Source of the DNA: Trebonia sp. | GTDB taxonomy: Bacteria; Actinomycetota; Actinomycetes; Streptosporangiales; Streptosporangiaceae | Assembly: GCA_030043595.1 (NCBI GenBank) | Contig: JASHXJ010000149.1 | Span: 1-8,487 of the forward strand | Direction of reading: 5' to 3' | Length of the DNA: 8,487 bases | Shown here: positions 1 through 5,794 of the stretch, one piece after another | How the letters are laid out: every line of letters begins with the position of its first letter | Numbering within the stretch: the first letter of the stretch is position 1 | Notes under the pieces: model-generated | Database searches by the model: none | What the model saw: only the letters and a program-made list of their open reading frames with translations | What the model was told of the DNA's origin: nothing | Translations under genes and position numbers: made by a program

Positions 1-882
1 GTTGTCGATGACCTCGGTGCCGCCGACGCCGGTGATCAGCGGGTCGCTGTCCGGCCAGGACGTCACCGGGTAGGTGTAGTACGTCTCCCCGTCTAGGCCC
101 ACGTCCGCCGCGCCGCTGTCGCCGGAGGCGGTCAGCACCGTCACGTCATCCTTGGCGGCCAGCTCGTAGGAGGCGCGCAGCGGCTCGACCTGCTGCAGGC
201 CGGTGAACGTCTCCTCGGTGGCGCTGAAGCTCTGGCTGATCACCGCGATCTGGCCGGTGATACCGTACTCTGCCGGGTCGCTAAGGACGTCCTCCTCCGC
301 CTGCTCGATCTGCGGGAAGCCCGTCACCCCCTCGGTCTCATCGACCGGGCTCTCGACCACCACGATGTTCGCATCGGGCGCGATGGCGTGCGCCGCTTGC
401 ACGTCCAGCGTGGTCTCGCCAGCCCAGCCGACCTGGTCGGGGTTGGCGGTCGGGTCCCAGGGGATCGGCCCCAGCGGGGTGACGACCCTAAAGGACGGCG
501 GCGCGTTCAGCCCGAAGGTCTGGTCGAAGACGGTCAGGTCATTCTCGATCGTCGGGGAGCCGTACGAGTCGACGATCACGATTGTCTCGCCCTTGCCGGT
601 AATGCCGCTGGCGTACACCGGGGCCAGGTTGTAGGCGTCCCGCAGTTGCTCTGGCGAGTAGCAGGCGACCTGGTAATCAGCCTCGCACTCGGCGGTCGTG
701 GGTGCCGAGCTGAAAGCCTTGGTCAGGTGCAAGGCCCCCGGCGTGACGATTATTTTCGGGGTGCTGGCCCCGGCGGTGGCGTCCGGCTTAGTGGCCGCCG
801 TCGCCGCGGGCACGGCGGCTGCCGCGGCGGCCAAGAGCGCGCCCGCGGTAGCGGCGAGCGCAATGGTTTTCCTCTTGCGCAC
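1..882 (-). CDS. Secreted S53 (sedolisin-type) serine-carboxyl peptidase, C-terminus cut by window edge
   Basis: Translating the minus strand from a GTG at 882-880 gives 294 residues with no stop before the edge. A GGGAGG ribosome site lies 4 bases upstream of the GTG. Residues 1-31 look like a Sec signal peptide: a basic RKRK start, a long alanine-rich core and an AxA-type cleavage region. The catalytic domain begins near residue 74 (CYSPEQLRDAYNL). The family Glu and Asp lie in GETTLDVQ (E156, D160), and the oxyanion-hole Asp is in SGDSG (D255). VISQSFS (215-220) and ITGVGGTE (283-290) match the surrounding sedolisin core. The nucleophilic Ser is expected in a GTS motif, which would lie beyond the edge and is not seen. 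Sedolisins are usually acid-active endopeptidases made with a propeptide of well over 100 residues; here only about 43 residues separate the signal from the catalytic domain. The family call is confident; the substrate is unknown. Confidence 0.9.
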   Translation of the reverse strand, partial: MRKRKTIALAATAGALLAAAAAAVPAATAATKPDATAGASTPKIIVTPGALHLTKAFSSAPTTAECEADYQVACYSPEQLRDAYNLAPVYASGITGKGETIVIVDSYGSPTIENDLTVFDQTFGLNAPPSFRVVTPLGPIPWDPTANPDQVGWAGETTLDVQAAHAIAPDANIVVVESPVDETEGVTGFPQIEQAEEDVLSDPAEYGITGQIAVISQSFSATEETFTGLQQVEPLRASYELAAKDDVTVLTASGDSGAADVGLDGETYYTYPVTSWPDSDPLITGVGGTEVIDN

Positions 883-1321
883 TGATCCTCCCAGATCCGC
901 TTCAGAGACTCGGGTCCCGACGATAGACCTGAAGATCGTGGCAACAGGGAACATTTCCTTAACATCTGGAACGTGTCTCTCAATCTGGTGCCATAGCAGA
1001 TTAGGTTTGCCCCGATCAGGGCTTTCCCGTCAGTGCCGATCGCCGAGACTGAGCCGGTGACAGAACGACTGCGGGTGCGCGAAATCGATGACGACGAGAG
1101 TCGGCGGCGGGTGCGGATCTCGGACCGCGCAGGTCCAGGCGCCAGCGCTAAATGGCGTGCGATCTGGCCATGCCGGGACGCAAAATCGGAACGCGGCCAC
1201 TTCTCTTATGGCGCGCTTCCCCGGGCCGGGAAGACCACGCGGGCGAGACAACCCTGCCCGCCTCTGCGGCAAGGCGCGGCCGGAGGGGCGCCAGCAGCGC
1301 CCGGTCCCGGGAGGAGGCAGA
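883..1321. other. Non-coding gap between the S53 peptidase and the 198-aa protein
   Basis: No convincing gene is seen on either strand. The part nearest the peptidase (about 900-1020) is less GC-rich than the rest and should hold its minus-strand promoter, although no clean -35/-10 pair is evident. It contains the small palindrome GGAAcatTTCC (948-958) and a near-palindrome at 1010-1021 (CCCCGATCAGGG). A hairpin at 1216-1233 is listed separately. The frame of the downstream gene stays open back to 1088, but that extension reads as low-complexity G/R/P-rich sequence without a ribosome site, so it is treated as leader. Confidence 0.5.
1216..1233. repeat. Small inverted repeat upstream of the 198-aa protein
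   Basis: CTTCCC and GGGAAG form a perfect 6-bp stem around a CGGGCC loop. It lies about 90 bp before the start of the downstream gene. It could be an operator or leader hairpin, or a chance structure in GC-rich DNA; there is no T-tract to make it a classical terminator. Confidence 0.3.
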
Positions 1322-1918
1322 ATGACGCGCACCCTGACCGTGGAGTTCGTCAAGATCACGGACCGCTCCTGCCTGGCCCGTGCCCGGCGGCTCGACGGAG
1401 CGATGATCGAGACGACGGCGACGGCCAGGGACGGCCTCCCCCACGATCTTGAGCACCTCGTGGTCGAAGCGGCGCTCGACTGCGGGAACGGGTTCTGGGG
1501 ACGGGTGTGGCGCGGGGCCGAGTTCCACAGCATCCGGGTCGCCGGCAGCGGGCCGCGCCGTCGGCCCCGGTCCTGGAACCGCCAGCTGACCAGGGGCTAC
1601 AACGGCTGGAACGAGGACCTGGTGACCAAGGTCGTCGCCGTGCTCGACGAGGCCGCCGGCCGGGGGTGGTCCCCGCCTGCCCGGCTGCCCGACGTGCCGG
1701 CCATGGCCGTCCTGCTCGACGTGCGCCGCCGCCCCCCGGCAGAGGCCACCATCAGCCGGGACCGGATCACCGCCGCAGTGACAGAGCTGTTCGAGGCCAG
1801 GCAGGAGTGGGGCAGCCTGCCCGTCGGCGGCTCGCTCTCCCGGGCCTGGCAAGCGACCCCCGCTCGCCGCACAGCGGCGACCCCGGCTCGCCGCACAGCG
1901 GCTGGCCGGCCGCGCTGA
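1322..1918 (+). CDS. Hypothetical protein with conserved LPHDLEHLVVE motif
   Basis: The protein is 198 aa. The ATG at 1322 is chosen because GGAGG ends 4-5 bases upstream and because strong G/C third-position bias begins here. I do not recognise a function. The most distinctive stretch is LPHDLEHLVVEAAL (39-52) followed by GFWGRVWRGAEF (57-68). I recall this pairing of a 'PHD.x.H' segment with a 'GFWG' segment from uncharacterised actinobacterial proteins; His41 and His45 are the candidate functional residues. Residues 76-100 are basic and aromatic, and 101-165 look helical. The C-terminus ends in a perfect duplication of TPARRTAA (179-194), encoded by a 24-bp tandem repeat, then GRPR; this tail is basic and probably disordered. 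There is no signal peptide or membrane segment. The gene converges on the SRPBCC gene with 51 bp between stop codons. It is likely a real gene of unknown role. Confidence 0.7.
   Translation: MTRTLTVEFVKITDRSCLARARRLDGAMIETTATARDGLPHDLEHLVVEAALDCGNGFWGRVWRGAEFHSIRVAGSGPRRRPRSWNRQLTRGYNGWNEDLVTKVVAVLDEAAGRGWSPPARLPDVPAMAVLLDVRRRPPAEATISRDRITAAVTELFEARQEWGSLPVGGSLSRAWQATPARRTAATPARRTAAGRPR
1856..1903 (+). repeat. 24-bp tandem duplication in the 3' end of the 198-aa gene
   Basis: Two adjacent 24-nt units (1856-1879 and 1880-1903) differ at two positions, both silent, and each encodes TPARRTAA. The near-identity suggests a recent slippage duplication kept in frame. Confidence 0.8.
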
Positions 1919-1926
1919 CCGGCGAG

Positions 1927-1951
1927 CAGGTCCGCCGCTTCGCGGGACCTG
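1927..1951. terminator. Candidate bidirectional terminator hairpin between convergent genes
   Basis: CAGGTCC (1927-1933) pairs perfectly with GGACCTG (1945-1951). Inside, CGC and GCG can pair around a TTC loop if two bases are bulged. It sits in the 51-bp gap between two convergent stop codons, where a shared terminator is expected. It lacks a T-tract, which is common for actinomycete terminators but lowers certainty. Confidence 0.45.
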
Positions 1952-1969
1952 GCTGCTATCGCGGCTGCC

Positions 1970-2467
1970 TCAAGCTCCGGGCAGCGCGCTCGAATGAGCC
2001 TCCGCGTACGCTTTCAGCGCGGCGATGGTTCGGACGTTCTCCTTATCGAAGCGCGCGGTGATCAGCGGACGCACCGGCCGGAACACGGCCGGCAGCGTGA
2101 TGTCGAGAACCAGCCACCGGCTGACCTCGGTGGCACCGTCCTGGGCCTCCAGCGAGTAGTGGATGTGCACGTCGATCGTCGCCCTGAGCTGGCTGACGTT
2201 GATCGTGTGCTGGAAGTCCAGGGACCCCGGCGGCTGGAAGCCGGTCACCGAACCCCACCAGTCCTTGCCCGGCTCACCCGGCTTCCCGTCGTGATAGCGG
2301 CTGCCCCGGCGTACCGGGTACGGCTCGACGTCCGTCGTCCCGCCGTACTGGCTGGAACCGGGCAGCCAGTCGCCGTAGTTCGGCAGGTCGGAAAGCAGCC
2401 GGAACAACTGCTCGGGCGGAGCATTCACGGTCGCGGTGTAGATCTTGTGCCACTGACACTGTGCCAT
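1970..2467 (-). CDS. SRPBCC-fold protein (polyketide cyclase/dehydrase or StAR-like)
   Basis: The protein is 165 aa, the usual length for a single-domain SRPBCC (START/Bet v 1-like) protein. The N-terminal strand and helix are typical: VNAPPEQLFRLLSDLPNYGDWLPGS (14-38). A run of beta strands carries WWGSVTGFQP (70-79), ATIDVHIHYSL (96-106) and TEVSRWLVLDI (113-123). The protein ends with the long helix RFDKENVRTIAALKAYAEA (139-157) that closes the ligand pocket in this fold. Members bind hydrophobic ligands or catalyse cyclisation or dehydration; the ligand cannot be told from sequence. It has no signal peptide, so it is probably cytoplasmic. The ATG at 2467 has no good ribosome site upstream, so it may be leaderless or weakly translated. 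It stands alone on this strand and is not clearly linked to the monooxygenase operon. Confidence 0.85.
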   Translation of the reverse strand: MAQCQWHKIYTATVNAPPEQLFRLLSDLPNYGDWLPGSSQYGGTTDVEPYPVRRGSRYHDGKPGEPGKDWWGSVTGFQPPGSLDFQHTINVSQLRATIDVHIHYSLEAQDGATEVSRWLVLDITLPAVFRPVRPLITARFDKENVRTIAALKAYAEAHSSALPGA

Positions 2468-2489
2468 GAGCCAACGCTAAGTCCGCAGG

Positions 2490-2663
2490 CTAGCGCGCCG
2501 CCATTCTTCCCTCAGTCGCCGGCGGCGCGGCGAGACGGCGCCGCGGCACGGCGGCGCTGACGAAGGCCGCGATCGGCACGGCGGCCGCGAGCAGGATGAC
2601 CACGACCAGGTCATCGCGGAAATCGTCGATCAGGTGTTCCTGCCCCTTGTTGCCCCTTAGCCG
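2490..2663 (-). pseudogene. Possible C-terminal remnant of a membrane-protein gene
   Basis: The minus strand is open for 57 codons between two in-frame TAG triplets, with no ATG or plausible ribosome site at its upstream end. Third positions are strongly G/C through most of it, as in coding DNA here. The translation has a charged stretch (EHLIDDFRDDL), a roughly 20-residue hydrophobic segment (VVVILLAAAVPIAAFVSAAV), then PRRRLAAPPA and a short tail. This resembles the last transmembrane helix and cytoplasmic tail of an MFS-type transporter. I infer a decayed 3' end; it could instead be a chance frame or a tiny membrane protein with an unusual start. It fills most of the gap between the SRPBCC gene and the stress-protein gene. 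Confidence 0.3.
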
Positions 2664-2697
2664 CTACCCGGACCCGGCCAGGACGTCCGGCCCTACC

Positions 2698-2720
2698 GAG
2701 GGGACGATGGTCTTGGGGAC
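2698..2720 (+). promoter_or_regulatory. Tandem GGGGAC motifs upstream of uspA-like gene; possible DosR-type site
   Basis: GGGGACGAT occurs twice (2700-2708 and 2716-2724), about 50-70 bp before the stress-protein start. The first copy reads GGGAC-4 bases-GTC (2701-2712), the arm and spacing of the DosR/DevR consensus (GGGAC-TWWA-GTCCC). The second has the full left half TTGGGGAC but no right half. In mycobacteria many universal stress proteins belong to the DosR hypoxia regulon, which is the reason for suggesting it. Matches are partial and no DosR gene is in the window. A separate palindrome, GGACGTCC (2681-2688), lies just upstream. Confidence 0.3.
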
Positions 2721-2769
2721 GATCGAACAGTCGCAAGCCCATCGGGTCAGAGCACAACGGAGGACGATG

Positions 2770-3231
2770 ATGACCGCACAGCCAGCAGACGACACGGCCC
2801 GGATCGTGGTCGGCGTGGACGGTTCGGACTCGTCGAAGGCTGCGCTGGAATGGGCCGTGCGGCAGGCGGCGCTGACCGGCGCCACGGTCGACGCGGTGGC
2901 CGCGTGGCAGATTCCCAGCAGCTACGGATGGGTGCTGGTCGAAGACGCGCCCGACCTGGAGCAACTGGCTGCCTCGATGCTGGACGAAGCGATCGCCGCG
3001 GCGAAAGACCCGGTGCCGGACGTGGTGATCAGGCCGGTGGTGGTGCAGGAGAACGCGGCACGGGCGCTGCTGGACGCCGCCAAGGGCGCGGACCTGCTGG
3101 TGGTCGGCAGCCGCGGACACGGTGGGTTCACCGAGGCGCTGCTTGGCTCCGTGGGGCAGTACTGCGTGCACCACGCGGAATGCCCGGTCGTCATCGTCCG
3201 CGGTCCGCGCGATCACGAGACGGACCGCTGA
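2770..3231 (+). CDS. Universal stress protein, UspA family, ATP-binding type
   Basis: The single Usp domain is 153 aa. Strand 1 is RIVVGVDGSDSSKAALEWAV (11-30), with Asp17 at the nucleotide site. The ATP-binding signature G-x2-G-x9-G-S is complete: G113, G116, G126 and S127 in VGSRGHGGFTEALLGSVGQY. The final strand is CPVVIVRG (138-145). Usp proteins are cytoplasmic dimers that bind ATP and support survival under starvation, hypoxia or oxidative stress. Two adjacent ATGs (2767 and 2770) follow GGAGG at 2759-2763; the second is chosen for its 6-base spacing, and the first would add one Met. The frame is open further upstream, but without family similarity. It converges on marR with 23 bp between them. 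The family call is confident; the specific role is unknown. Confidence 0.93.
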   Translation: MTAQPADDTARIVVGVDGSDSSKAALEWAVRQAALTGATVDAVAAWQIPSSYGWVLVEDAPDLEQLAASMLDEAIAAAKDPVPDVVIRPVVVQENAARALLDAAKGADLLVVGSRGHGGFTEALLGSVGQYCVHHAECPVVIVRGPRDHETDR

Positions 3232-3236
3232 GCTGA

Positions 3237-3258
3237 CTGACGCGATGACAGCCGTCAG
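3237..3258. terminator. Candidate hairpin between convergent usp and marR genes
   Basis: CTGACG (3237-3242) and CGTCAG (3253-3258) form a perfect 6-bp stem with a 10-base loop. It lies in the 23-bp gap, with the right arm overlapping the marR stop codon. It is short and lacks a T-tract, so it is only a tentative shared terminator. Confidence 0.3.
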
Positions 3259-3884
3259 GCCAGCCCGGATCGGGCCGTGTGCTCGGCGCAGTCGACGCGC
3301 AGGTCGGACGGGCCCATCGTGTAGCCGTAGTAGCGGCAGTGGTGCAGCACCGGGCGCGCGCCCGGCGCGGACCCCCGCTCGAAATGCTGGCATGTGGTGC
3401 AGGTCCGCGCCACGCTGAGCATGCCTGCCGCGTTCATCCGGGCAATGAGGTCGAGCAGCGTCGCGAGCAGCGCCTCGCCTTCGGCGCGGGACAGTCCGGA
3501 ACTGGCGACCTCCGCGGGGGCGGTCCAGCGGGCCACGGCATGCGCCGCCGCCTGCCCGGCGACGGTCAGCCTGAGCACGTGCCGCCGCCGGTCGGCGGGG
3601 TCCGGCGACCGTTCGATCAGCCCTTTGCGCGCGAGCGCCGCCAGCGCGTCGCTCACCGTCGGATCGGCCACGTCGAACTCTCGCGCCAGCTCGCCGGCTA
3701 CCGCCTCCGGCGGCGGCCCGTAGTACAGCCGCACCAGCACCCGCATCTGGGTCGGCGACAGGTCATGCGAGCCGGCGGCACGGCGGGCGAGCACCGCCAG
3801 GGCGTCGCCGACCCGGTCCAGGGCGGCGACGATCTTGGAATCCAGTGACGGATGGCGTTCCTCCGGACTACCGGGCGGTCTCAT
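3255..3884 (-). CDS. MarR-family transcriptional regulator with cysteine-rich C-terminal extension
   Basis: The protein is 209 aa from the ATG at 3884. A winged helix-turn-helix spans roughly residues 30-115: LSPTQMRVLVRLYYG (42-56), recognition-helix region DVADPTVSDALAALARKGLIER (71-92), and wing SPDPADRRRHVLRLT (93-107). The Asp-Arg pair in the wing is the MarR hallmark. After the dimerisation helices comes a tail not found in ordinary MarR proteins, with C162-x2-C165, H181-H182-C183 and C199-x2-H202. This looks like a metal-binding or redox-sensing module; I recall similar tails in other bacterial MarR proteins but know of no assigned function. GGAGG lies 11 bases before the ATG; a TTG at 3908 would add eight residues. 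It is divergent from the monooxygenase operon and is its likely local regulator, probably a repressor relieved by substrate or redox state (inference). Confidence 0.9.
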   Translation of the reverse strand: MRPPGSPEERHPSLDSKIVAALDRVGDALAVLARRAAGSHDLSPTQMRVLVRLYYGPPPEAVAGELAREFDVADPTVSDALAALARKGLIERSPDPADRRRHVLRLTVAGQAAAHAVARWTAPAEVASSGLSRAEGEALLATLLDLIARMNAAGMLSVARTCTTCQHFERGSAPGARPVLHHCRYYGYTMGPSDLRVDCAEHTARSGLA

Positions 3885-3950
3885 GCGCGCTACGTCCTCC
3901 AGCCTCAACCCACGACCCTATACCTGACTGACCAAATTACTTAGGACTCC

Positions 3951-3980
3951 TTGACATCGTACCTGCTAATAGGCTAGTAA
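3951..3980 (+). promoter_or_regulatory. Promoter of the monooxygenase operon
   Basis: A perfect TTGACA -35 box (3951-3956) is followed after 17 bases by CTAGTA (3974-3979), or after 18 by TAGTAA (3975-3980). It lies in an AT-rich island that stands out from the GC-rich surroundings, about 75 bp before the first gene. On the opposite strand a TATAGG-like -10 near 3917-3922 could serve marR. The operon leader ends in AGGGGGAT just before the ATG at 4057. Confidence 0.6.
3967..3979. promoter_or_regulatory. Imperfect palindrome over the -10 region; candidate MarR operator
   Basis: TAATAGGCTAGTA has dyad symmetry around its central G, with five of six positions paired (TA-x-TAG-g-CTA-x-TA). It covers the predicted -10 of the monooxygenase promoter, where a repressor would block polymerase. 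A second small palindrome, AGGAcTCCT (3943-3951), touches the -35. MarR dimers typically bind palindromes of this kind in divergent intergenic regions. The assignment is inference from position and symmetry. Confidence 0.4.
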
Positions 3981-4056
3981 ATAGATAGACAAAATAGGGA
4001 GTTGATTTCAAGCGGCTCCGGCCAGGTAACCAAGGCCAGAACAAAGGGGGATAGCG

Positions 4057-5544
4057 ATGCCCAGGCTCTCCCGCAGCGACTGGTACGACCTGTCGCGCGA
4101 CACCAACTGGACCTTCCGCTACGTCACGGAGGACGCGGTCTTCCCCGAAGAGCTCTCCGGCTCGCACCGCGTCGGCAAGCAGCAGTGGCTCGCGTGGGAC
4201 GAGCCGTACAAGGTGAGCTACCGCGAGTACGTGCATAACCAGGTCACCAAGGACACGACCACGTACAGCCTGAAGAACGCGATCAGCCGCTCGAAGGTCT
4301 TCGACGAGCTCGACCCGGGCTGGAAGTCGGTGATCCTCGCGCACTACGGCGCCATCACCATGCCCGAGTACCTCGCCTCCATCGGCGAGGCCCGGATGGC
4401 CCGGTTCGGCCGGGCCGCCGCCTGGCGCAACACCGCGACGTTCGGCGCCCTTGACGAGGTCAGGCACGGCCAGATCCAGGCCTTCTTCCCCTACGGCCTG
4501 CTGGAGAAGGAACCACGCGGCGACTGGGCGCTCAAGGCCTTCCACACCAACAACTGGATCGCGATCGCCGTCCGCCAGCTCTTCGACGACATGTTCGTCG
4601 CCAACGACGCTGTCTCCATCGCCCTCCAGCTCACCTTCACGCTGGAGACCGGGTTCACGAACCTGCAGTTCCTCGGGATGGCCGCGGACGCGATCGACGT
4701 CGGCGACCTGGAGTTCGGCGCGCTGATCTCCAGCATCCAGACCGACGAGGCCCGGCACGCCCAGCAGGGCGAGCCCACCATCAAGGTCCTCATCGACAAT
4801 GGCCACAAGGCATGGGGCCAGTTCCTCATCGACCACATGTTCTGGCGCAGCTGGCGGGCGTTCGCGCTGCTCACGGGCCTGTCGATGGACTACTACACGC
4901 CGCTTGAGAGCCGCAAGATGAGCTTCAGGGAGTTCATCGAGGACTGGGTCATCAAGCAGTTCGCCGAACAGTTCCGTGACTACGGCCTCGACTTCCCCTG
5001 GTACTGGGACGAGTTCGTCAGGGAGCTGACCTGGTACCACCACGCGATACACACGGTCGTCTGGAACTGGCGGCCCACCGTGTGGTGGAACCCCGACGCG
5101 GGCGTATCGCCGGCCGAGCGCGAGTGGCTGGAAGAGAAGTACCCGGGCTGGAACCGCACGTTCGGCCGCCACTGGGACGTGATCACCGAGAACGTCAGGA
5201 CCGGCAACATCGCCGCCACCTTCCCTGAGACGCTGCCGCTGGCCTGCAACATCTGCCAGCTGCCCATCGTCCGCGCGGCCGGCGTGCTGGCGGGGGCGCA
5301 CACCGACCCGGCGCCGCTGCGGCACGTGCACGAGGGCCGTCTGTACCTGTTCTGCTCCGAACCCTGCAAGTGGATCTTCACCCAGCGCCCGGACCGCTTC
5401 AAGGGCCACAAGTCGATCGTCGACCGCTTCCTGACCGGCGAGATCAGCCCGCCCGACGTCGGCGGAATCCTCGCCTACATGGGCCTGTCAGAGCCGGAGC
5501 AGGGCCAGGACGCCACCGGCTACGCCTGGGCGAACGGAGGCTGA
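4057..5544 (+). CDS. tmoA: Toluene-4-monooxygenase-type hydroxylase alpha subunit (diiron oxygenase)
   Basis: The protein is 495 aa, close to the usual ~500 for TmoA, and it co-linearly matches T4MO TmoA as I remember it (for example DEPYK.SY.EYV, SSIQTDEARHAQQG, MDYYTPLE, EEKYPGWN). All six diiron ligands are at the same numbers as in T4MO: E104, E134, H137, E197, E231 and H234. The gating T201 is also present. With the beta and gamma subunits it forms the cytoplasmic alpha2beta2gamma2 hydroxylase that activates O2 to insert one oxygen atom into an aromatic or alkene substrate. Pocket residues I100, A107, Q141, F176 and F205 are kept, but 103 is Pro, 180 is Phe and 196 is Leu. The C-terminal part carries C397-x2-C400 and C433-x3-C437, a YHS-like metal site that is degenerate in T4MO. 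Isoprene, alkene or phenol oxidation are alternatives to toluene. It is the first gene of the operon. Confidence 0.95.
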   Translation: MPRLSRSDWYDLSRDTNWTFRYVTEDAVFPEELSGSHRVGKQQWLAWDEPYKVSYREYVHNQVTKDTTTYSLKNAISRSKVFDELDPGWKSVILAHYGAITMPEYLASIGEARMARFGRAAAWRNTATFGALDEVRHGQIQAFFPYGLLEKEPRGDWALKAFHTNNWIAIAVRQLFDDMFVANDAVSIALQLTFTLETGFTNLQFLGMAADAIDVGDLEFGALISSIQTDEARHAQQGEPTIKVLIDNGHKAWGQFLIDHMFWRSWRAFALLTGLSMDYYTPLESRKMSFREFIEDWVIKQFAEQFRDYGLDFPWYWDEFVRELTWYHHAIHTVVWNWRPTVWWNPDAGVSPAEREWLEEKYPGWNRTFGRHWDVITENVRTGNIAATFPETLPLACNICQLPIVRAAGVLAGAHTDPAPLRHVHEGRLYLFCSEPCKWIFTQRPDRFKGHKSIVDRFLTGEISPPDVGGILAYMGLSEPEQGQDATGYAWANGG

Positions 5545-5545
5545 C

Positions 5546-5794
5546 ATGGCGCTGCTGCCGATCAGCGCGACCTTCGACGGCGACCTCGTGTCGCTGCTGG
5601 TCGCCGTCGACGACGAGGACACGGCCGACGTCGTCGCGCAGAAGATCGCTCATCACGTGGTGGGCAGAAGGGTCGCACCCAGGAACGCGCCGGTCAGGCT
5701 GCGGGTAGGCGGCCAGGTAATAGATAAGGATCAGGTATTCCGAACGATCCCGGCCGCTCCTCTCGACCACGTCGAAGCCTTCTTCGATGAGTGA
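5546..5794 (+). CDS. tmoB: Monooxygenase hydroxylase gamma subunit (TmoB-like)
   Basis: The protein is 82 aa, the size of TmoB (about 84). It aligns along its length with the T4MO gamma subunit: FP/LPI.A.F..D (3-12), VDDEDTADVVAQKIAHHVVGRRVAPRNA (21-48), and an acidic C-terminus ending AFFDE. The subunit has a ubiquitin-like fold and packs on the alpha subunit of the hydroxylase; it has no catalytic residues of its own. The ATG follows the tmoA-like stop by one base, with GGAGG 5 bases upstream, and its 3' end overlaps the Rieske gene by 8 bp. Identification depends on family pattern plus position, which agree. Confidence 0.92.
   Translation: MALLPISATFDGDLVSLLVAVDDEDTADVVAQKIAHHVVGRRVAPRNAPVRLRVGGQVIDKDQVFRTIPAAPLDHVEAFFDE

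Noticed and set aside
1088..1321. N-terminal extension of the 198-aa protein to an ATG at 1088
   Set aside because: The extension lacks a ribosome site and coding-like codon use and is G/R/P-rich, while the ATG at 1322 has GGAGG at good spacing.
1507..2061. Plus-strand frame overlapping the 198-aa gene and extending into the SRPBCC gene
   Set aside because: R/G/P-rich translation, no ribosome site, and it runs antisense into a convincing gene.
2596..2769. N-terminal extension of the universal stress protein
   Set aside because: The Usp domain begins right after the ATG at 2770, which has a good ribosome site; the upstream translation shows no family similarity and overlaps regulatory-looking sequence.
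3885..3908. TTG start for the MarR protein, adding eight residues
   Set aside because: It is less likely than the ATG at 3884, which has GGAGG upstream, though the spacing of 11 is long; the alternative cannot be excluded.
3937..5409. Long open frame on the minus strand, antisense to the monooxygenase alpha subunit gene
   Set aside because: It mirrors the codon structure of the well-supported plus-strand gene, has a low-complexity V/R/G/E-rich translation and matches no family; it is a GC-rich shadow frame.
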